Source: Rhizobium sp. Leaf306
Lineage (GTDB): Bacteria > Pseudomonadota > Alphaproteobacteria > Rhizobiales > Rhizobiaceae
Assembly: GCF_001423425.1 (NCBI RefSeq)
Contig: NZ_LMNX01000001.1
Coordinates: 1,074,970 to 1,138,969, forward strand
Length of the DNA: 64,000 nucleotides
Direction of reading: 5' to 3'
The translations under genes were made by a program, and so were the position numbers. Below the pieces are notes generated by a model that was not told where the DNA came from, ran no database searches, and was given only the letters and a program-made list of their open reading frames with translations. Positions within the stretch are counted from its first letter, which is position 1, and every line of letters starts with the position of its first letter. Positions 18,411-27,616 of the stretch are shown in pieces.

Positions 18411-18439
18411 AAAAAGCCCGGTCGACCGACCAGGCTTTT
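18411..18439 (-). terminator. Rho-independent terminator of rpsT
   Basis: On the minus strand AAAAGCC.GGTC pairs with GACC.GGCTTTTT after a short loop, about 25 bases beyond the rpsT stop, ending in a T run. This separates rpsT from dnaA transcription. Confidence 0.85.
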
Positions 18440-18463
18440 GATGCATGCACGCTAAAGGTGATA

Positions 18464-18730
18464 TTAGGCGGAGAGTGCCTTGACGCGAGCTGCCAGGCGC
18501 GAGACCTTGCGGGACGCCGTGTTGCTGTGAAGGACGCCCTTTGTTGCAGCGCGTGCGATTTCCGGCTGAGCTGCCTTCAGAGCAGCAGCAGCGACGGATA
18601 CGTCACCCGTTGCGATCGCTTCTTCAACCTTGCGGATAAAGCCACGAACGCGCGAGCGGCGGGACTTGTTGACTGCGGTACGGCTAGCGATCTTGCGGGT
18701 CGCTTTTTTCGCCGAAGTTGTATTGGCCAT
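18464..18730 (-). CDS. rpsT: 30S ribosomal protein S20
   Basis: 88 residues, the usual S20 length: [17 protein letters not shown] followed by [19 protein letters not shown] and the C-terminal helix [24 protein letters not shown]20 binds 16S rRNA early in 30S assembly. The start ATG at 18730 has GAGAGGC upstream. A good promoter lies about 125 bp upstream and a strong terminator follows, so it is a single-gene unit. Confidence 0.97.
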   Translation of the reverse strand: MANTTSAKKATRKIASRTAVNKSRRSRVRGFIRKVEEAIATGDVSVAAAALKAAQPEIARAATKGVLHSNTASRKVSRLAARVKALSA

Positions 18731-18855
18731 ATCATGCCTCTCTACGAATTCGAACCAAAACTCCGCCGTTGCCGCGTAGGTCCTGCGACCATCAATCCAG
18801 CAATTCGGGAGCAATAGAGGAAGCCGTCGATCAGGCTTTCCCAACTGTGGGCGGG

Positions 18856-18884
18856 CATATAACCGGTATAGCGCGCCTCGTCAA
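18856..18884 (-). promoter_or_regulatory. sigma-70 promoter of rpsT
   Basis: On the minus strand -35 TTGACG (18884-18879) and -10 TATATG (18861-18856) have a 17-bp spacer, implying an untranslated leader of roughly 120 nt before rpsT. A GANTC site (18889-18893) lies just upstream of the -35. Confidence 0.6.
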
Positions 18885-19010
18885 CGCGGATTCGCATGAA
18901 GGGTGCCGCTGAATTTGCCGTTTGGCGAAGTCCCGCGTCCTTTTCGCGACCATAACCCCTCCCACTCTCCTGATAGGGACGCGCCTTCAAACATCGCCTG
19001 CAACGGCTGA

Positions 19011-19889
19011 TCACTTCTGGCAGCGCGGGCAGTAGAAGGTGGAGCGGCCGGCTTGGGTGATACGAGCAACGGTGCCGCCGCAGCCCGGCGTGCGGCAGGG
19101 CTTATCCTCCTGGTCATAGACAGAGAAGGAATGCTGGAAATAGCCAAGCGAGCCGTCCGTCTGGATATGGTCGCGCAGAGACGAGCCGCCGGCTGCAATC
19201 GCATCGGCAATGACAGCGCGGATCGCTTCCGTCAGCAGCACCAGCTCCTTCTTCGGCCGGCCCTTGGGCGTGACGATGCTGCCCGCTGCCCTCTTCGGCG
19301 ACAGGTGCGCGCGCCACAGCGCTTCGCAGACATAGATATTGCCGAGACCGGCGATCACGGTCTGATCGAGCAGCGTGCTCTTCAATGGCTGCGCCTTGCC
19401 GGAAAACCGCTTGCCGAGATACTCCGCATCGAGCGCGTTGCCGGTCGGCTCCGGACCGAGTTGCGCAAATGCCGGGTAGAGATCGAGCTCGCTGCGCTTT
19501 GCCAGATGCAGGAAGCCGAAACGGCGCGGATCATTATAGATGACCTTCAATGTCTCGTTGCCACGCTCCAGATGAAAGACGACGTGGTCATGCTTCTCGT
19601 CCTTGGAGCGCGGATGATGAAATGTGCCAAGCGCCTCTTCCTCGACCCTGAACGAGCCGGACATGCCGAGATGGGCAATGATGGTGAGATCGTCTTCGAG
19701 GTCGATCAGCAGGTATTTGGCGCGTCTTCCCAGCGCGATGATCTGCCGGCCTTCGACTGCGGCGACAAGATTTTCCGGGAACGGAAAGCGCAGATCGGTG
19801 CGGTTCAGCTGCAGCCTTGCAAGCTTTGCTCCCTCCATGGCCGGAGAAAGGCCGCGACGAACGGTTTCGACCTCTGGCAATTCGGGCAT
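19011..19889 (-). CDS. mutM: formamidopyrimidine-DNA glycosylase
   Basis: 292 residues. The protein begins [14 protein letters not shown] with the catalytic Pro2 and Glu3. The helix-two-turn-helix [18 protein letters not shown] is present, and the C-terminal zinc finger has four cysteines (CRTPGC, then FYCPRC). MutM excises 8-oxoguanine and nicks the strand. The zinc finger follows the usual [20 protein letters not shown] lead-in. It is divergent from ubiE, the common alphaproteobacterial arrangement; 280 bp without a gene separate it from rpsT. Confidence 0.97.
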   Translation of the reverse strand: MPELPEVETVRRGLSPAMEGAKLARLQLNRTDLRFPFPENLVAAVEGRQIIALGRRAKYLLIDLEDDLTIIAHLGMSGSFRVEEEALGTFHHPRSKDEKHDHVVFHLERGNETLKVIYNDPRRFGFLHLAKRSELDLYPAFAQLGPEPTGNALDAEYLGKRFSGKAQPLKSTLLDQTVIAGLGNIYVCEALWRAHLSPKRAAGSIVTPKGRPKKELVLLTEAIRAVIADAIAAGGSSLRDHIQTDGSLGYFQHSFSVYDQEDKPCRTPGCGGTVARITQAGRSTFYCPRCQK

Positions 19890-20016
19890 GGTCTACCTAA
19901 CTTCCTGTTTCAACGATGCCGCCGGTGCTCTATAGACCGGGCGGTAATCCACCACATAGCGTCCGGAAACCGGTTTCGCTATGGTCCGCCTGGATAGAGA
20001 CACCGAGGAGCTGCCC

Positions 20017-20793
20017 ATGACCGAAGCCCGCACCCGCGCCGAAGGCGGAATGGAAACCTCCTATGGCTTCCGCCAGGTGGCCGATGGGGAAAAGCAGGGC
20101 CTCGTCAACGACGTATTCCACAAGGTCGCCAAGCGTTACGACGTGATGAACGACGTGATGTCGGCCGGCATGCACCGGGTGTGGAAGGACGCGATGATTA
20201 CCGCGCTCAATCCGCGCAAGGATGCAAGCTACCGGACGCTGGATGTGGCCGGCGGCACCGGCGACGTCGCATTCCGCATCGTCGAGGCGTCGGGCCTCAA
20301 GGCCCATACGACGGTGCTCGATATCAATGGCTCGATGCTGGCCGTGGGCGCCGAGCGGGCGCAGAAGAAAAAGCTGTCGGGCAATCTCGATTTCATCGAG
20401 GCGAATGCAGAATCCCTGCCCTTCGAGGACAATTCCTTCGACGCCTATACGGTCGCCTTCGGGATCCGCAACGTTCCGCGCATCGACGTGGCGCTGTCTG
20501 AAGCGTTTCGCGTCCTGAAGCGTGGCGGACGGTTGCTGGTTCTGGAATTTTCGGAAGTCGAACTTCCGCTGCTCGACAAGTTTTACGACGAATGGTCGTT
20601 CCGGGCGATCCCGCGTTTCGGCAAAATGATCACCGGTGATTCCGAGCCCTACCAGTATCTGGTGGAATCGATCCGCAAATTCCCCAACCAGGAGAATTTC
20701 GCAGCGATGATCCGGACTGCCGGTTTTTCGCGCGTGAGCTACACCAACTATACCGGCGGGATAGCCGCCCTGCATTCCGGCTGGAAGCTCTGA
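20017..20793 (+). CDS. ubiE: ubiquinone/menaquinone biosynthesis C-methyltransferase UbiE
   Basis: 258 residues. UbiE signature 1 is present as [20 protein letters not shown], motif I is [14 protein letters not shown], and signature 2 region is [34 protein letters not shown]. It methylates the benzoquinol ring of ubiquinone precursors. The ATG at 20017 has GAGGAG seven bases upstream and is preferred over an in-frame start at 19981. Stop and the ubiB ATG are four bases apart. Confidence 0.97.
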   Translation: MTEARTRAEGGMETSYGFRQVADGEKQGLVNDVFHKVAKRYDVMNDVMSAGMHRVWKDAMITALNPRKDASYRTLDVAGGTGDVAFRIVEASGLKAHTTVLDINGSMLAVGAERAQKKKLSGNLDFIEANAESLPFEDNSFDAYTVAFGIRNVPRIDVALSEAFRVLKRGGRLLVLEFSEVELPLLDKFYDEWSFRAIPRFGKMITGDSEPYQYLVESIRKFPNQENFAAMIRTAGFSRVSYTNYTGGIAALHSGWKL

Positions 20794-20797
20794 AGCG

Positions 20798-22360
20798 ATG
20801 AGCACGATCGGCGCTTATTTCCGGCTCGCCCGTGTCGGCTGGGTTCTTGTCCGCGAAGGCGTGGTTTCGGCCCTGCCGACACAGGACCTGCCGCCGGCCG
20901 TCGGTATTCTCAAGTCCATGCTCGAGCCGCTCACCCGTTTCAGGGCGAAGAAGCAGCCCCGCAGCGAAAGGCTGACCCGCGCCGTGGGAAGGCTTGGTCC
21001 TTCCTATGTGAAGATCGGCCAATTTCTCGCCACCCGTCCGGATGTCGTCGGCGTCGACTGGGCCGTCGATCTTGCCATGCTGCAGGACCGGATGGCCTTC
21101 TTCCCCACGGATGCTGCCAAAACCGCCGTCGAGACCTCGCTTGGCCGCCCGATCAGTGATCTCTACACATCGTTCGAAGAGCCGATTGCGGCCGCCTCGA
21201 TCGCGCAGGTGCACCCGGCCGAAGTGAACGGCAAAAAGATGGCCGTGAAAGTTGTGCGCCCCGGCGTGCGCCAGCGTTTCGCAAATGACATCGAAGGCAT
21301 GTATGTGGTTGCCCGCATGCAGGAACGCCTGATGCCGTCGAGCCGAAGGCTTCGCCCGATCGAGGTGACGCGGACGCTGGAACAGACCACCAAGATGGAG
21401 ATGGACCTGCGCCTGGAGGCTGCAGCCCTTTCCGAGATTGCCGAAAACACAGCGGACGACCCGGGTTTCCGCGTGCCGGAAGTGGACTGGGAGCGGACCG
21501 GCCGCGACGTCATCACCATGGAGTGGATCGACGGCGCCAAGATGAACGACGTCCCGGCGCTGAGGGCTGCCGGCCACGATCTGGAAAAGCTCGCAGAAGT
21601 GCTGATCCAGTCCTTCCTGCGTCACACGCTGCGCGACGGCTTCTTCCATGCCGACATGCATCCCGGCAACCTCTTCGTCGAGCGGGACGGTACGATCGTC
21701 GCCGTCGACATGGGGATCACCGGACGGCTGGGCAAAAAGGAACGGCGCTTTCTCGCCGAAATCCTCTACGGCTTTATCACCCGCGACTATATGCGCGTCG
21801 CCGAGGTGCATTTCGAAGCGGGCTATGTGCCTGCGCATCACGACGTGGCGGCCTTCGCGCAGGCGATCCGGGCCATCGGCGAGCCGATCCACGGTCAGCC
21901 CGCCGAAACCATCTCCATGGCCCGGCTGCTGGCGCTGCTGTTCGAAGTGACCGACCTGTTCGAGATGCAGACCCAGCCGCAGTTGATCCTCTTGCAGAAG
22001 ACCATGGTCGTCGTCGAAGGCGTTTCGCGTATCCTCGACCCGCGTTTCAACATGTGGAAGGCCGCGGAACCGGTCGTCGGCCAGTGGATTCGCGACAATC
22101 TCGGCCCCAAGCGCATCGCATCCGACCTCAAGGACGGGATGAAGGCGGGCCTGAAGCTTGCCGAAGCATTGCCGGAGATCGCCGCCAAGACGGAAACCCT
22201 GCACAGGGAACTCGTCCACATGAGCGAACACGGGCTGCGTTTCGATCCCGAAACGGCAGACGCGATCGGCAAGGCGGAAGCCCGGCACAGCCGCTCCGGC
22301 CGCTGGGCACTGTGGATCATCGCGATCTCGCTCGTCGTCATCGCCTTCGCCGTCGTCTGA
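20798..22360 (+). CDS. ubiB: 2-polyprenylphenol 6-hydroxylase accessory kinase-like protein UbiB
   Basis: 520 residues, ADCK/ABC1 atypical kinase fold. KxGQ motif KIGQFLATRPD, Ala-rich loop EEPIAAASIAQVHPAEV, lysine strand MAVKVVRPG, catalytic loop FFHADMHPGNLF and metal-binding VDMGITG are all present. A C-terminal hydrophobic segment (about 499-520) would anchor it in the inner membrane. UbiB is an ATPase needed for ubiquinone synthesis. It is coupled to ubiE and 87 bp upstream of the lyase homologue. Confidence 0.95.
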   Translation: MSTIGAYFRLARVGWVLVREGVVSALPTQDLPPAVGILKSMLEPLTRFRAKKQPRSERLTRAVGRLGPSYVKIGQFLATRPDVVGVDWAVDLAMLQDRMAFFPTDAAKTAVETSLGRPISDLYTSFEEPIAAASIAQVHPAEVNGKKMAVKVVRPGVRQRFANDIEGMYVVARMQERLMPSSRRLRPIEVTRTLEQTTKMEMDLRLEAAALSEIAENTADDPGFRVPEVDWERTGRDVITMEWIDGAKMNDVPALRAAGHDLEKLAEVLIQSFLRHTLRDGFFHADMHPGNLFVERDGTIVAVDMGITGRLGKKERRFLAEILYGFITRDYMRVAEVHFEAGYVPAHHDVAAFAQAIRAIGEPIHGQPAETISMARLLALLFEVTDLFEMQTQPQLILLQKTMVVVEGVSRILDPRFNMWKAAEPVVGQWIRDNLGPKRIASDLKDGMKAGLKLAEALPEIAAKTETLHRELVHMSEHGLRFDPETADAIGKAEARHSRSGRWALWIIAISLVVIAFAVV

Positions 22361-22447
22361 AAAGGCGCGTTGCGACATCAGATGTCCAGGTTCTGGGATA
22401 TCCCTTGGACGACAGGATGAATTAGTGTGCGGGCAAAAAGGAATGCC

Positions 22448-24034
22448 ATGTCCGCCGCACCCAAAAACCCAGACCGCATCACAATCGAACTCACCGGCCA
22501 GCCGATCGGCTTTGCCGAGCTGATCAAGATCGGCCGTGGCGAAGTAACCGTGACAGCCAGTGCCGAAGGGCTTGCCCGTGTCGCTGCGGCGCGGTTGGTG
22601 CTGGAAAGCACGATTGCCGAGGGCACGCCCGTCTATGGCGCGACGACCGGCGTTGGTGCGATGAAGGACGTCGCGTGGTCGCCGGAAGAGCTCGACGCTT
22701 TCAATATCGGGCTCGTCCGGGCCCATCACTTCGGCACCGGCGAACCGTTTCCGATCTGCGTCGTGCGCAATGCGATGGCGTTGCGCGTCAACACGGCGCT
22801 GACGGGCTATGTGGGTTGCTCGACCGAACTGGTTCAGGCCTATCTCGATCTGCTGCAGGCCGACGTCATTCCGGTCGTGCGGCGCACCGGCTCGATCGGC
22901 TGCGCCGATATCGGTCTGATGGGGCAGATCGGTGCTGTCCTGACCGGCGTCGGCGAGGCAATGTTCGAGGGACGCCGCCTGCCCGCAGCGGAAGCCTTTG
23001 CGGCGGCAGGCATCGCGCCGATGAAAATGGCGCCGCGCGACAGCCTTGCCTCGCTCAGCGTCAATTCCGTCAGCTTTGCGGCCGCCGCCGACGCGACGCG
23101 CACGGCCGCCTGTGCCATCCGAACGCTGCTTGCCACAGGCATGGCCGCTTCCGGTGCGATGGGCGGATCCCGCGACCCGTGGATTGCCGTCACCCATGTG
23201 GGCACGCCACGCGAGGCGATGATCGGCAAATGGCTGTGCAACGCGTCCGAAGGCTGGGACTGGCCGAAGGCAACGCAAATCCAGGACCCGTTGAGCCTGC
23301 GTATGATCGCGCAGGTGTTCGGCACGGTGTTTGAAAGCGTGCTGACCGCCGGCCACAAGATACTGGCGGCGACGGGCCGCTCCGACGACAACCCCGTGAT
23401 CGTCGACGGCCGGGTTCTGACGTCAGGCGGTTCGCTGCCGCTCGACGTTACGGTGCTCCTGGAATCGGCATCGCTGACGATGGCGCATGCGGCACGCAAT
23501 GCCTTCAACCGCTGCGTTCTTCTTGGAAACGGCCAGCGCCGCGATCTGCCGGTCAATCTGGTTCCGCATGGTGTGATCGCGACCGGCTTCGGCCCAATCA
23601 TCAAGCTGGCCGGGGAAATCTTCTCACGCGTGCTGTCGATGACCAACCCGGTTTCGGCTCAGTCGCTGGTGGTGGCCGGCGGTATGGAAGACGAGGCAGC
23701 CTTCCTGCCGCTGGTGATCGAACGGTTCGAGCGACAGGTTCAGGCGCTGCAGCGACTGGCAGCGCTGGAAGCGTTGCTGGCAGCCCAGGCCATGGATATC
23801 CATGGCGACGAGCCGGGCGGTGCGGTCAAGCTGATCTACGATGCCGTACGCCGCCATGCAGCCTTCTACACGGTCGATCGGCCGCTTTCGGCGGAGGTTG
23901 AGGCGATCGAGGCGGAACTCGCGTCGGAGGCCTTCCTGACGGAGTTGATCGCCATCTCGCCGATCCATGCGATCGACGGTTTCTTCGCGCTTGGTGGCTT
24001 CGGCATGCAGGGCGTGCAGCCCACGCAACCGTGA
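22448..24034 (+). CDS. HAL/PAL/TAL family aromatic amino acid lyase homologue lacking the MIO triad
   Basis: 528 residues. The overall family pattern is retained: the Tyr-Gly loop PVYGATTGVG (62-70), GSIG at 148-151, the QDPLSLR segment (YSLR in canonical enzymes), the SDDNPVI region, and GGMEDEAAF. Canonical members form the MIO cofactor from A-S-G right after GS(V/I)G. Here the sequence is GSIG-CAD-IGLMG, which lacks the Ser of the triad and appears one residue shorter. The protein is therefore unlikely to be a standard histidine or phenylalanine ammonia-lyase. No hut genes are nearby. The ATG at 22448 with AAAAAGGA upstream is preferred to a GTG at 22427. It may have a different reaction or a binding role. 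Confidence 0.8.
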   Translation: MSAAPKNPDRITIELTGQPIGFAELIKIGRGEVTVTASAEGLARVAAARLVLESTIAEGTPVYGATTGVGAMKDVAWSPEELDAFNIGLVRAHHFGTGEPFPICVVRNAMALRVNTALTGYVGCSTELVQAYLDLLQADVIPVVRRTGSIGCADIGLMGQIGAVLTGVGEAMFEGRRLPAAEAFAAAGIAPMKMAPRDSLASLSVNSVSFAAAADATRTAACAIRTLLATGMAASGAMGGSRDPWIAVTHVGTPREAMIGKWLCNASEGWDWPKATQIQDPLSLRMIAQVFGTVFESVLTAGHKILAATGRSDDNPVIVDGRVLTSGGSLPLDVTVLLESASLTMAHAARNAFNRCVLLGNGQRRDLPVNLVPHGVIATGFGPIIKLAGEIFSRVLSMTNPVSAQSLVVAGGMEDEAAFLPLVIERFERQVQALQRLAALEALLAAQAMDIHGDEPGGAVKLIYDAVRRHAAFYTVDRPLSAEVEAIEAELASEAFLTELIAISPIHAIDGFFALGGFGMQGVQPTQP

Positions 24035-24129
24035 GCGTAATACGCCTTTATTCCGCCGGTTTCTTCAGACTTTCTTAAAGGAATATAGTCCTTTCGCGTG
24101 CCCCCCAGGTGGCCATTTGGAGTTTGCCC

Positions 24130-25482
24130 ATGGCGCTTGGCGCTTCCCGACGGCTGCAGGACGGCGTTGTTGCCGTCGAAACGATGACGCGCTTTGCGCT
24201 GGCAGTGCTGGCCCTGGCATCGGGCGTCTACACCTATCTCGGTGCCCGCACCATTCTCGACGGCTCGCCGACGGCGGTGTTCTTTGCCGCGATCATCTAT
24301 TCGGTGTCGGTGTCGGTCGGCATCTACGCCTTCTGGTCCTACATGGCGCGGTTCTATCCGCATGTCACCTCGCGAACCGGACGGACCGCGATGCTGGCGG
24401 TGATGGCCGCGGGCGCCGTGATGATCATGGCGATGTCGAGCTGGCTCAACGCCGCGGCACTTGCCGGTTCGTCTGCCGTCGAACAGCACCTTTCCGAAAC
24501 CGTGGAAGCCTATACGGCCGATCTTGACCGCGCCCACCAGAACGCGATTGCGGCGCAGAGCCTGCTGCCGGATATCCAGCGTGCCGGTGAGCGGTTCTCA
24601 CAGCTTGCGGGTGTCGAGCGCCAGTCCGGTTCGCTGACCGGCACCACCGGCTCCGGCAGCGTGGTGCAGTTGCTCACCCAGATGTCGGCCCAGATGAAAT
24701 CGCTGGAAGGCAATATCAACGGGTCGCGCGAACAGGTGGCCGATCTTTTCGAACAGGGCCAGAAGCGGCTTGAGGCGATGCGCGGGCTGGTCTCGGCGCC
24801 GGGCGATATCGGACCCCGCGCCGACCAGTTCTCGACCGAGGCCGTGGCGCTGACGGGCGTCGTGTCCTCGCTCTCGCAGACCTCGATCGCGCCGTCGATC
24901 CGTCGTGCGGCAGACGATCTCGCGATCGGCTTTATTGCGCCGGTGCCGGATGGGGCAGCGCCGGACCTCGTCAACCGCCAGAACCAGGTGATGGAGACGG
25001 TGAAGGCTTCGGTGAGCGCGCAATCCAAGGCGCTGGCCAAGGCTGCCGACGAAATCCTGTCGCGTCCGACTGTCGGAGAACGGCGCTTCGTGCCGCTTTC
25101 GCCGGCAGGCGCCGTTCTGGAATATGCCGGCGACTTTATTCCCGCCTGGGCCGGCGCGATCTCCATCGACCTTCTGCCGGGTGTGATGGTGTTCATCCTG
25201 GCCGTCGTGCATGGCGCGATCCGGAGACAGGAGGACCCGCTTCCGTTTGCCGAGCGCATTACCGCTGCCGAGCTTTTGCAGGCGCTCGAAGTCCAGCGCG
25301 CCGTCAGTGCCAGCGGCATGAGCGTGGAACAGGCGACCGCCGCCATGGAAAAGCCCGAGACATCGCAGGAGGATGCCCGATTGGCCGAGCTGAAGGCGGA
25401 CGAGGTGAAGGCCGACGAGAATACCAATATCACCAGTCTCGATCCGAAAACGCGCCGGGACCGCAGCCATGAGGATCGGTGA
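24130..25482 (+). CDS. membrane protein of unknown function with periplasmic or cytosolic coiled region
   Basis: About 450 residues. Three hydrophobic segments are close to the N-terminus (roughly 22-40, 48-70 and 87-108). A long, mostly helical region (120-330; Gln/Glu/Ala-rich) follows, then one more hydrophobic segment (about 343-362, LLPGVMVFILAVVHGAI) and a charged Lys/Asp/Glu tail. I recognise no named domain. The ATG at 24130 is preferred because TTGGAG lies seven bases upstream; a GTG at 24109 has none. The last 14 bases overlap the start of the ClpP-like gene, so the two are translationally coupled and probably functionally linked. Confidence 0.75.
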   Translation: MALGASRRLQDGVVAVETMTRFALAVLALASGVYTYLGARTILDGSPTAVFFAAIIYSVSVSVGIYAFWSYMARFYPHVTSRTGRTAMLAVMAAGAVMIMAMSSWLNAAALAGSSAVEQHLSETVEAYTADLDRAHQNAIAAQSLLPDIQRAGERFSQLAGVERQSGSLTGTTGSGSVVQLLTQMSAQMKSLEGNINGSREQVADLFEQGQKRLEAMRGLVSAPGDIGPRADQFSTEAVALTGVVSSLSQTSIAPSIRRAADDLAIGFIAPVPDGAAPDLVNRQNQVMETVKASVSAQSKALAKAADEILSRPTVGERRFVPLSPAGAVLEYAGDFIPAWAGAISIDLLPGVMVFILAVVHGAIRRQEDPLPFAERITAAELLQALEVQRAVSASGMSVEQATAAMEKPETSQEDARLAELKADEVKADENTNITSLDPKTRRDRSHEDR

Positions 25483-26254
25483 GGCAATCCGCCGGCTCGA
25501 CGACGGTGTCATCCTGCGCGGCGTCTTCTATCTCATGCTCGGCATTTCCGGCATTTTCCTGGTGACCGACATTCGCGAGATCGCGACCGCAAAGCCCGAG
25601 AGCCCGGGGTACGATCCGATGCGCGAGACGGATCCCGTCCTGCCACCGGCGCTGACCGAGGGCCGCCCGGCGGCACCGCCCGTGGAGCCGTCAAGCCCGG
25701 CGGACGTGCTGCGCAAGGCGATGACCTTCAACCTGACGACGGGTGGCATTCTGAAGGCTGAAGGGGCGATCGAGCCGGGTGCTGCAGAGCGCTTCGCGAC
25801 CGAGATCGAGGCTCGCGGCGAATATGTGAAGACGGTGTCGCTCAACTCCCCCGGCGGCTCGGTGGGCGACGCGATCGCCATGTCGAAGCTGATCCGCGAG
25901 AAGAAGCTTGCCACGCTTGTGGTGACCAAGGGGCTCTGTGCTTCCTCCTGCCCCATCGTGTTTGCCGGCGGTGTCACGCGGGTAGCCCAAAAGGATGCGG
26001 TGATCGGCGTGCACCAGGTGTTCAACGGCGGCCGCAACAGGCCGAGCGCCGACGAGGCGATGTCCGGCGCACAGGCGACGACCGCACGCGTGACGCGACA
26101 TCTGGAGGAGATGGGGATCGGCTCCGGCCTCTGGCTGCACGCACTTGAGACCCCGCCGGACCGGCTGTACTATCTGACGCCGAAGGAAATGACGGATTTC
26201 AAACTGACGACGTCGCCGGCTCCCGCCGTCAACGCGTCCGCTAAGAAGAGCTAG
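25469..26254 (+). CDS. ClpP/crotonase-fold periplasmic protein (COG3904-like)
   Basis: 261 residues. An N-terminal membrane anchor (about 16-33) is followed by a Pro-rich linker. The ClpP-like domain has VKTVSLNSPGGSVGDAIAMSKLIREK (oxyanion segment, about 121-145), CASSCPIVFAGG (157-168, candidate nucleophile Ser) and GVHQVFNGG (candidate base His182). This matches the COG3904 group of membrane-tethered ClpP-like proteins, whose substrates are unknown. It overlaps the upstream membrane-protein gene and meets the MFS gene tail to tail at its stop. Confidence 0.8.
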   Translation: MRIGEAIRRLDDGVILRGVFYLMLGISGIFLVTDIREIATAKPESPGYDPMRETDPVLPPALTEGRPAAPPVEPSSPADVLRKAMTFNLTTGGILKAEGAIEPGAAERFATEIEARGEYVKTVSLNSPGGSVGDAIAMSKLIREKKLATLVVTKGLCASSCPIVFAGGVTRVAQKDAVIGVHQVFNGGRNRPSADEAMSGAQATTARVTRHLEEMGIGSGLWLHALETPPDRLYYLTPKEMTDFKLTTSPAPAVNASAKKS

Positions 26255-27519
26255 CTTCGCTGCGTGATACTGCGCGACAGCAGTGCTGCCGCGAGCGCGA
26301 GCGCCAGCATGGTCCCGGTAAAGGCCGATACGGCCCACCAGCCATCGGCGCTCCAGAAGTGGCCGCCCACCGAGCCGGCGACGCTCGAGCCCAGATAATA
26401 TCCCAGAAGATAGAGCGAGGAGGCGTGTCCCTTGGTGCCTTTTGCCATGCGGCCGACCAAAGCGCTTGCCACCGAATGGGCGATGAAGAAGCCGGAGGTG
26501 AGCAGCACGATGCCGAGAATGATCAGCGGCAGCGGTGTGGCGAGTGTGATGACGACACCAGCAAAAGCCAGGACGATACCGGTGAGCATGACGGCGAAAT
26601 GGCCGAAGCGATCTCCAAGAATACCGGCGGTCCAGGACGCGACGATGCCGAACAGATAGACCGTGAAGATCAGCCCGAGCTCCGTCTGATCGAGGCTGTA
26701 GGGTGCGTCCACAAGCCGGAAGCCGATGTAATTGTAGATGGTGACGAACGCGCCCATCAGCAGGAAACCGATGGCAAACAGAAGTGCCAGTGCCGGATGG
26801 TTCAGGTGACCGAGCCACGCATCGACATGATAGCGCAGGTTGGATTTGCGCGGCACGAAGTTGCGCGAAGGCGGCAGGAGAACGAGAAAGCCGATGGCGG
26901 CGACGATGCCGAGCGCGCCCATGCCTACAAGCGCCAGACGCCAGGAGAAATATTCCGCCAGAACCCCGGTGACGACACGCCCAGCCATGCCGCCAAAGGC
27001 GTTGCCGGCGATATAGAGACCCATCGCGGCGCCAAGACCTTTCGGATCGATTTCCTCCGACAGATAGGCCATCGCGACCGCCGGAACGCCGCCAAGCAAC
27101 AGGCCTTCCAGCGCACGAATGATCAGAAGCAGGTTCCAGTTGGGCAGGGCGGCGCAGGCGATGGTGCAGATCGAGGCGCCGAGCAGGGACACGAACATCA
27201 GGCTGCGGCGGCCGAACCGCTCCGAAACGGCGGCGGCGCAAAAGATGGCGACCGCCAGAAAGCCCGTCGACAGCGACAGGGACAGCGAGCTTGCCGCCGG
27301 ACTGACGCCGAAGTCACGCGCGAAGATCGGCATGAGCGGCTGGACGCAGTAGAGCAGCGCAAAAGTTGAAAAGCCCGACATGAAAAAGGCGAGGCTTGCT
27401 CTCCCATAGGCAGGCGTGCCGCGGACAAGATAGAGCTTCTCCCCTTCCCCCTCTTCTGCAAGAGTTTGACCGTTCGGTGCCGCGGACAAATCGGCGTTCA
27501 GGGATGCGGAGGCGGGCAT
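26251..27519 (-). CDS. MFS transporter
   Basis: 422 residues with about twelve hydrophobic segments. Topology and motifs fit the major facilitator superfamily: the A-motif-like loop AAVSERFGRRSLMF between helices 2 and 3, and GDRFGHFAV in the second half. The N-terminus is a charged 38-residue cytosolic tail. It resembles the drug/metabolite efflux branch with an arabinose-efflux-like profile, but the substrate is unknown. The divergent LysR-type gene 97 bp away is the likely regulator. Confidence 0.85.
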   Translation of the reverse strand: MPASASLNADLSAAPNGQTLAEEGEGEKLYLVRGTPAYGRASLAFFMSGFSTFALLYCVQPLMPIFARDFGVSPAASSLSLSLSTGFLAVAIFCAAAVSERFGRRSLMFVSLLGASICTIACAALPNWNLLLIIRALEGLLLGGVPAVAMAYLSEEIDPKGLGAAMGLYIAGNAFGGMAGRVVTGVLAEYFSWRLALVGMGALGIVAAIGFLVLLPPSRNFVPRKSNLRYHVDAWLGHLNHPALALLFAIGFLLMGAFVTIYNYIGFRLVDAPYSLDQTELGLIFTVYLFGIVASWTAGILGDRFGHFAVMLTGIVLAFAGVVITLATPLPLIILGIVLLTSGFFIAHSVASALVGRMAKGTKGHASSLYLLGYYLGSSVAGSVGGHFWSADGWWAVSAFTGTMLALALAAALLSRSITQRS

Positions 27520-27616
27520 AGGGTATTCGACCTTTCAGCTCTATCAAAGGTAGCCAGTCGGTTCCCATTAATCCAATATATGGCGCAGGCGTTCTCGATA
27601 GGTTTTACAGATACCG

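Larger units (their letters stand above)
17617..18463. promoter_or_regulatory. dnaA-rpsT intergenic region (847 bp), likely dnaA regulatory region
   Basis: No credible coding frame is present. The region contains a string of GANTC sites (see separate entry), a perfect inverted repeat, an A-rich tract at 18239-18254 (A and T only apart from the start), and the rpsT terminator at its right end. I found no match to the TTATCCACA DnaA-box consensus, so I do not call a replication origin here. The dnaA promoter must lie within it, but I cannot place it with confidence. Confidence 0.6.

Noticed and set aside
17617..18463. Possible chromosomal origin (oriC) next to dnaA
   Set aside because: No TTATCCACA-like DnaA-box array is visible, and rhizobial origins are known near hemE rather than dnaA. 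GANTC enrichment is reported as regulatory only.
20630..23356. A 908-codon open frame on the minus strand opposite ubiB and the lyase homologue
   Set aside because: It is antisense to two clear gene products with strong motifs; long antisense open frames are expected at this GC content, and the translation shows no domain.
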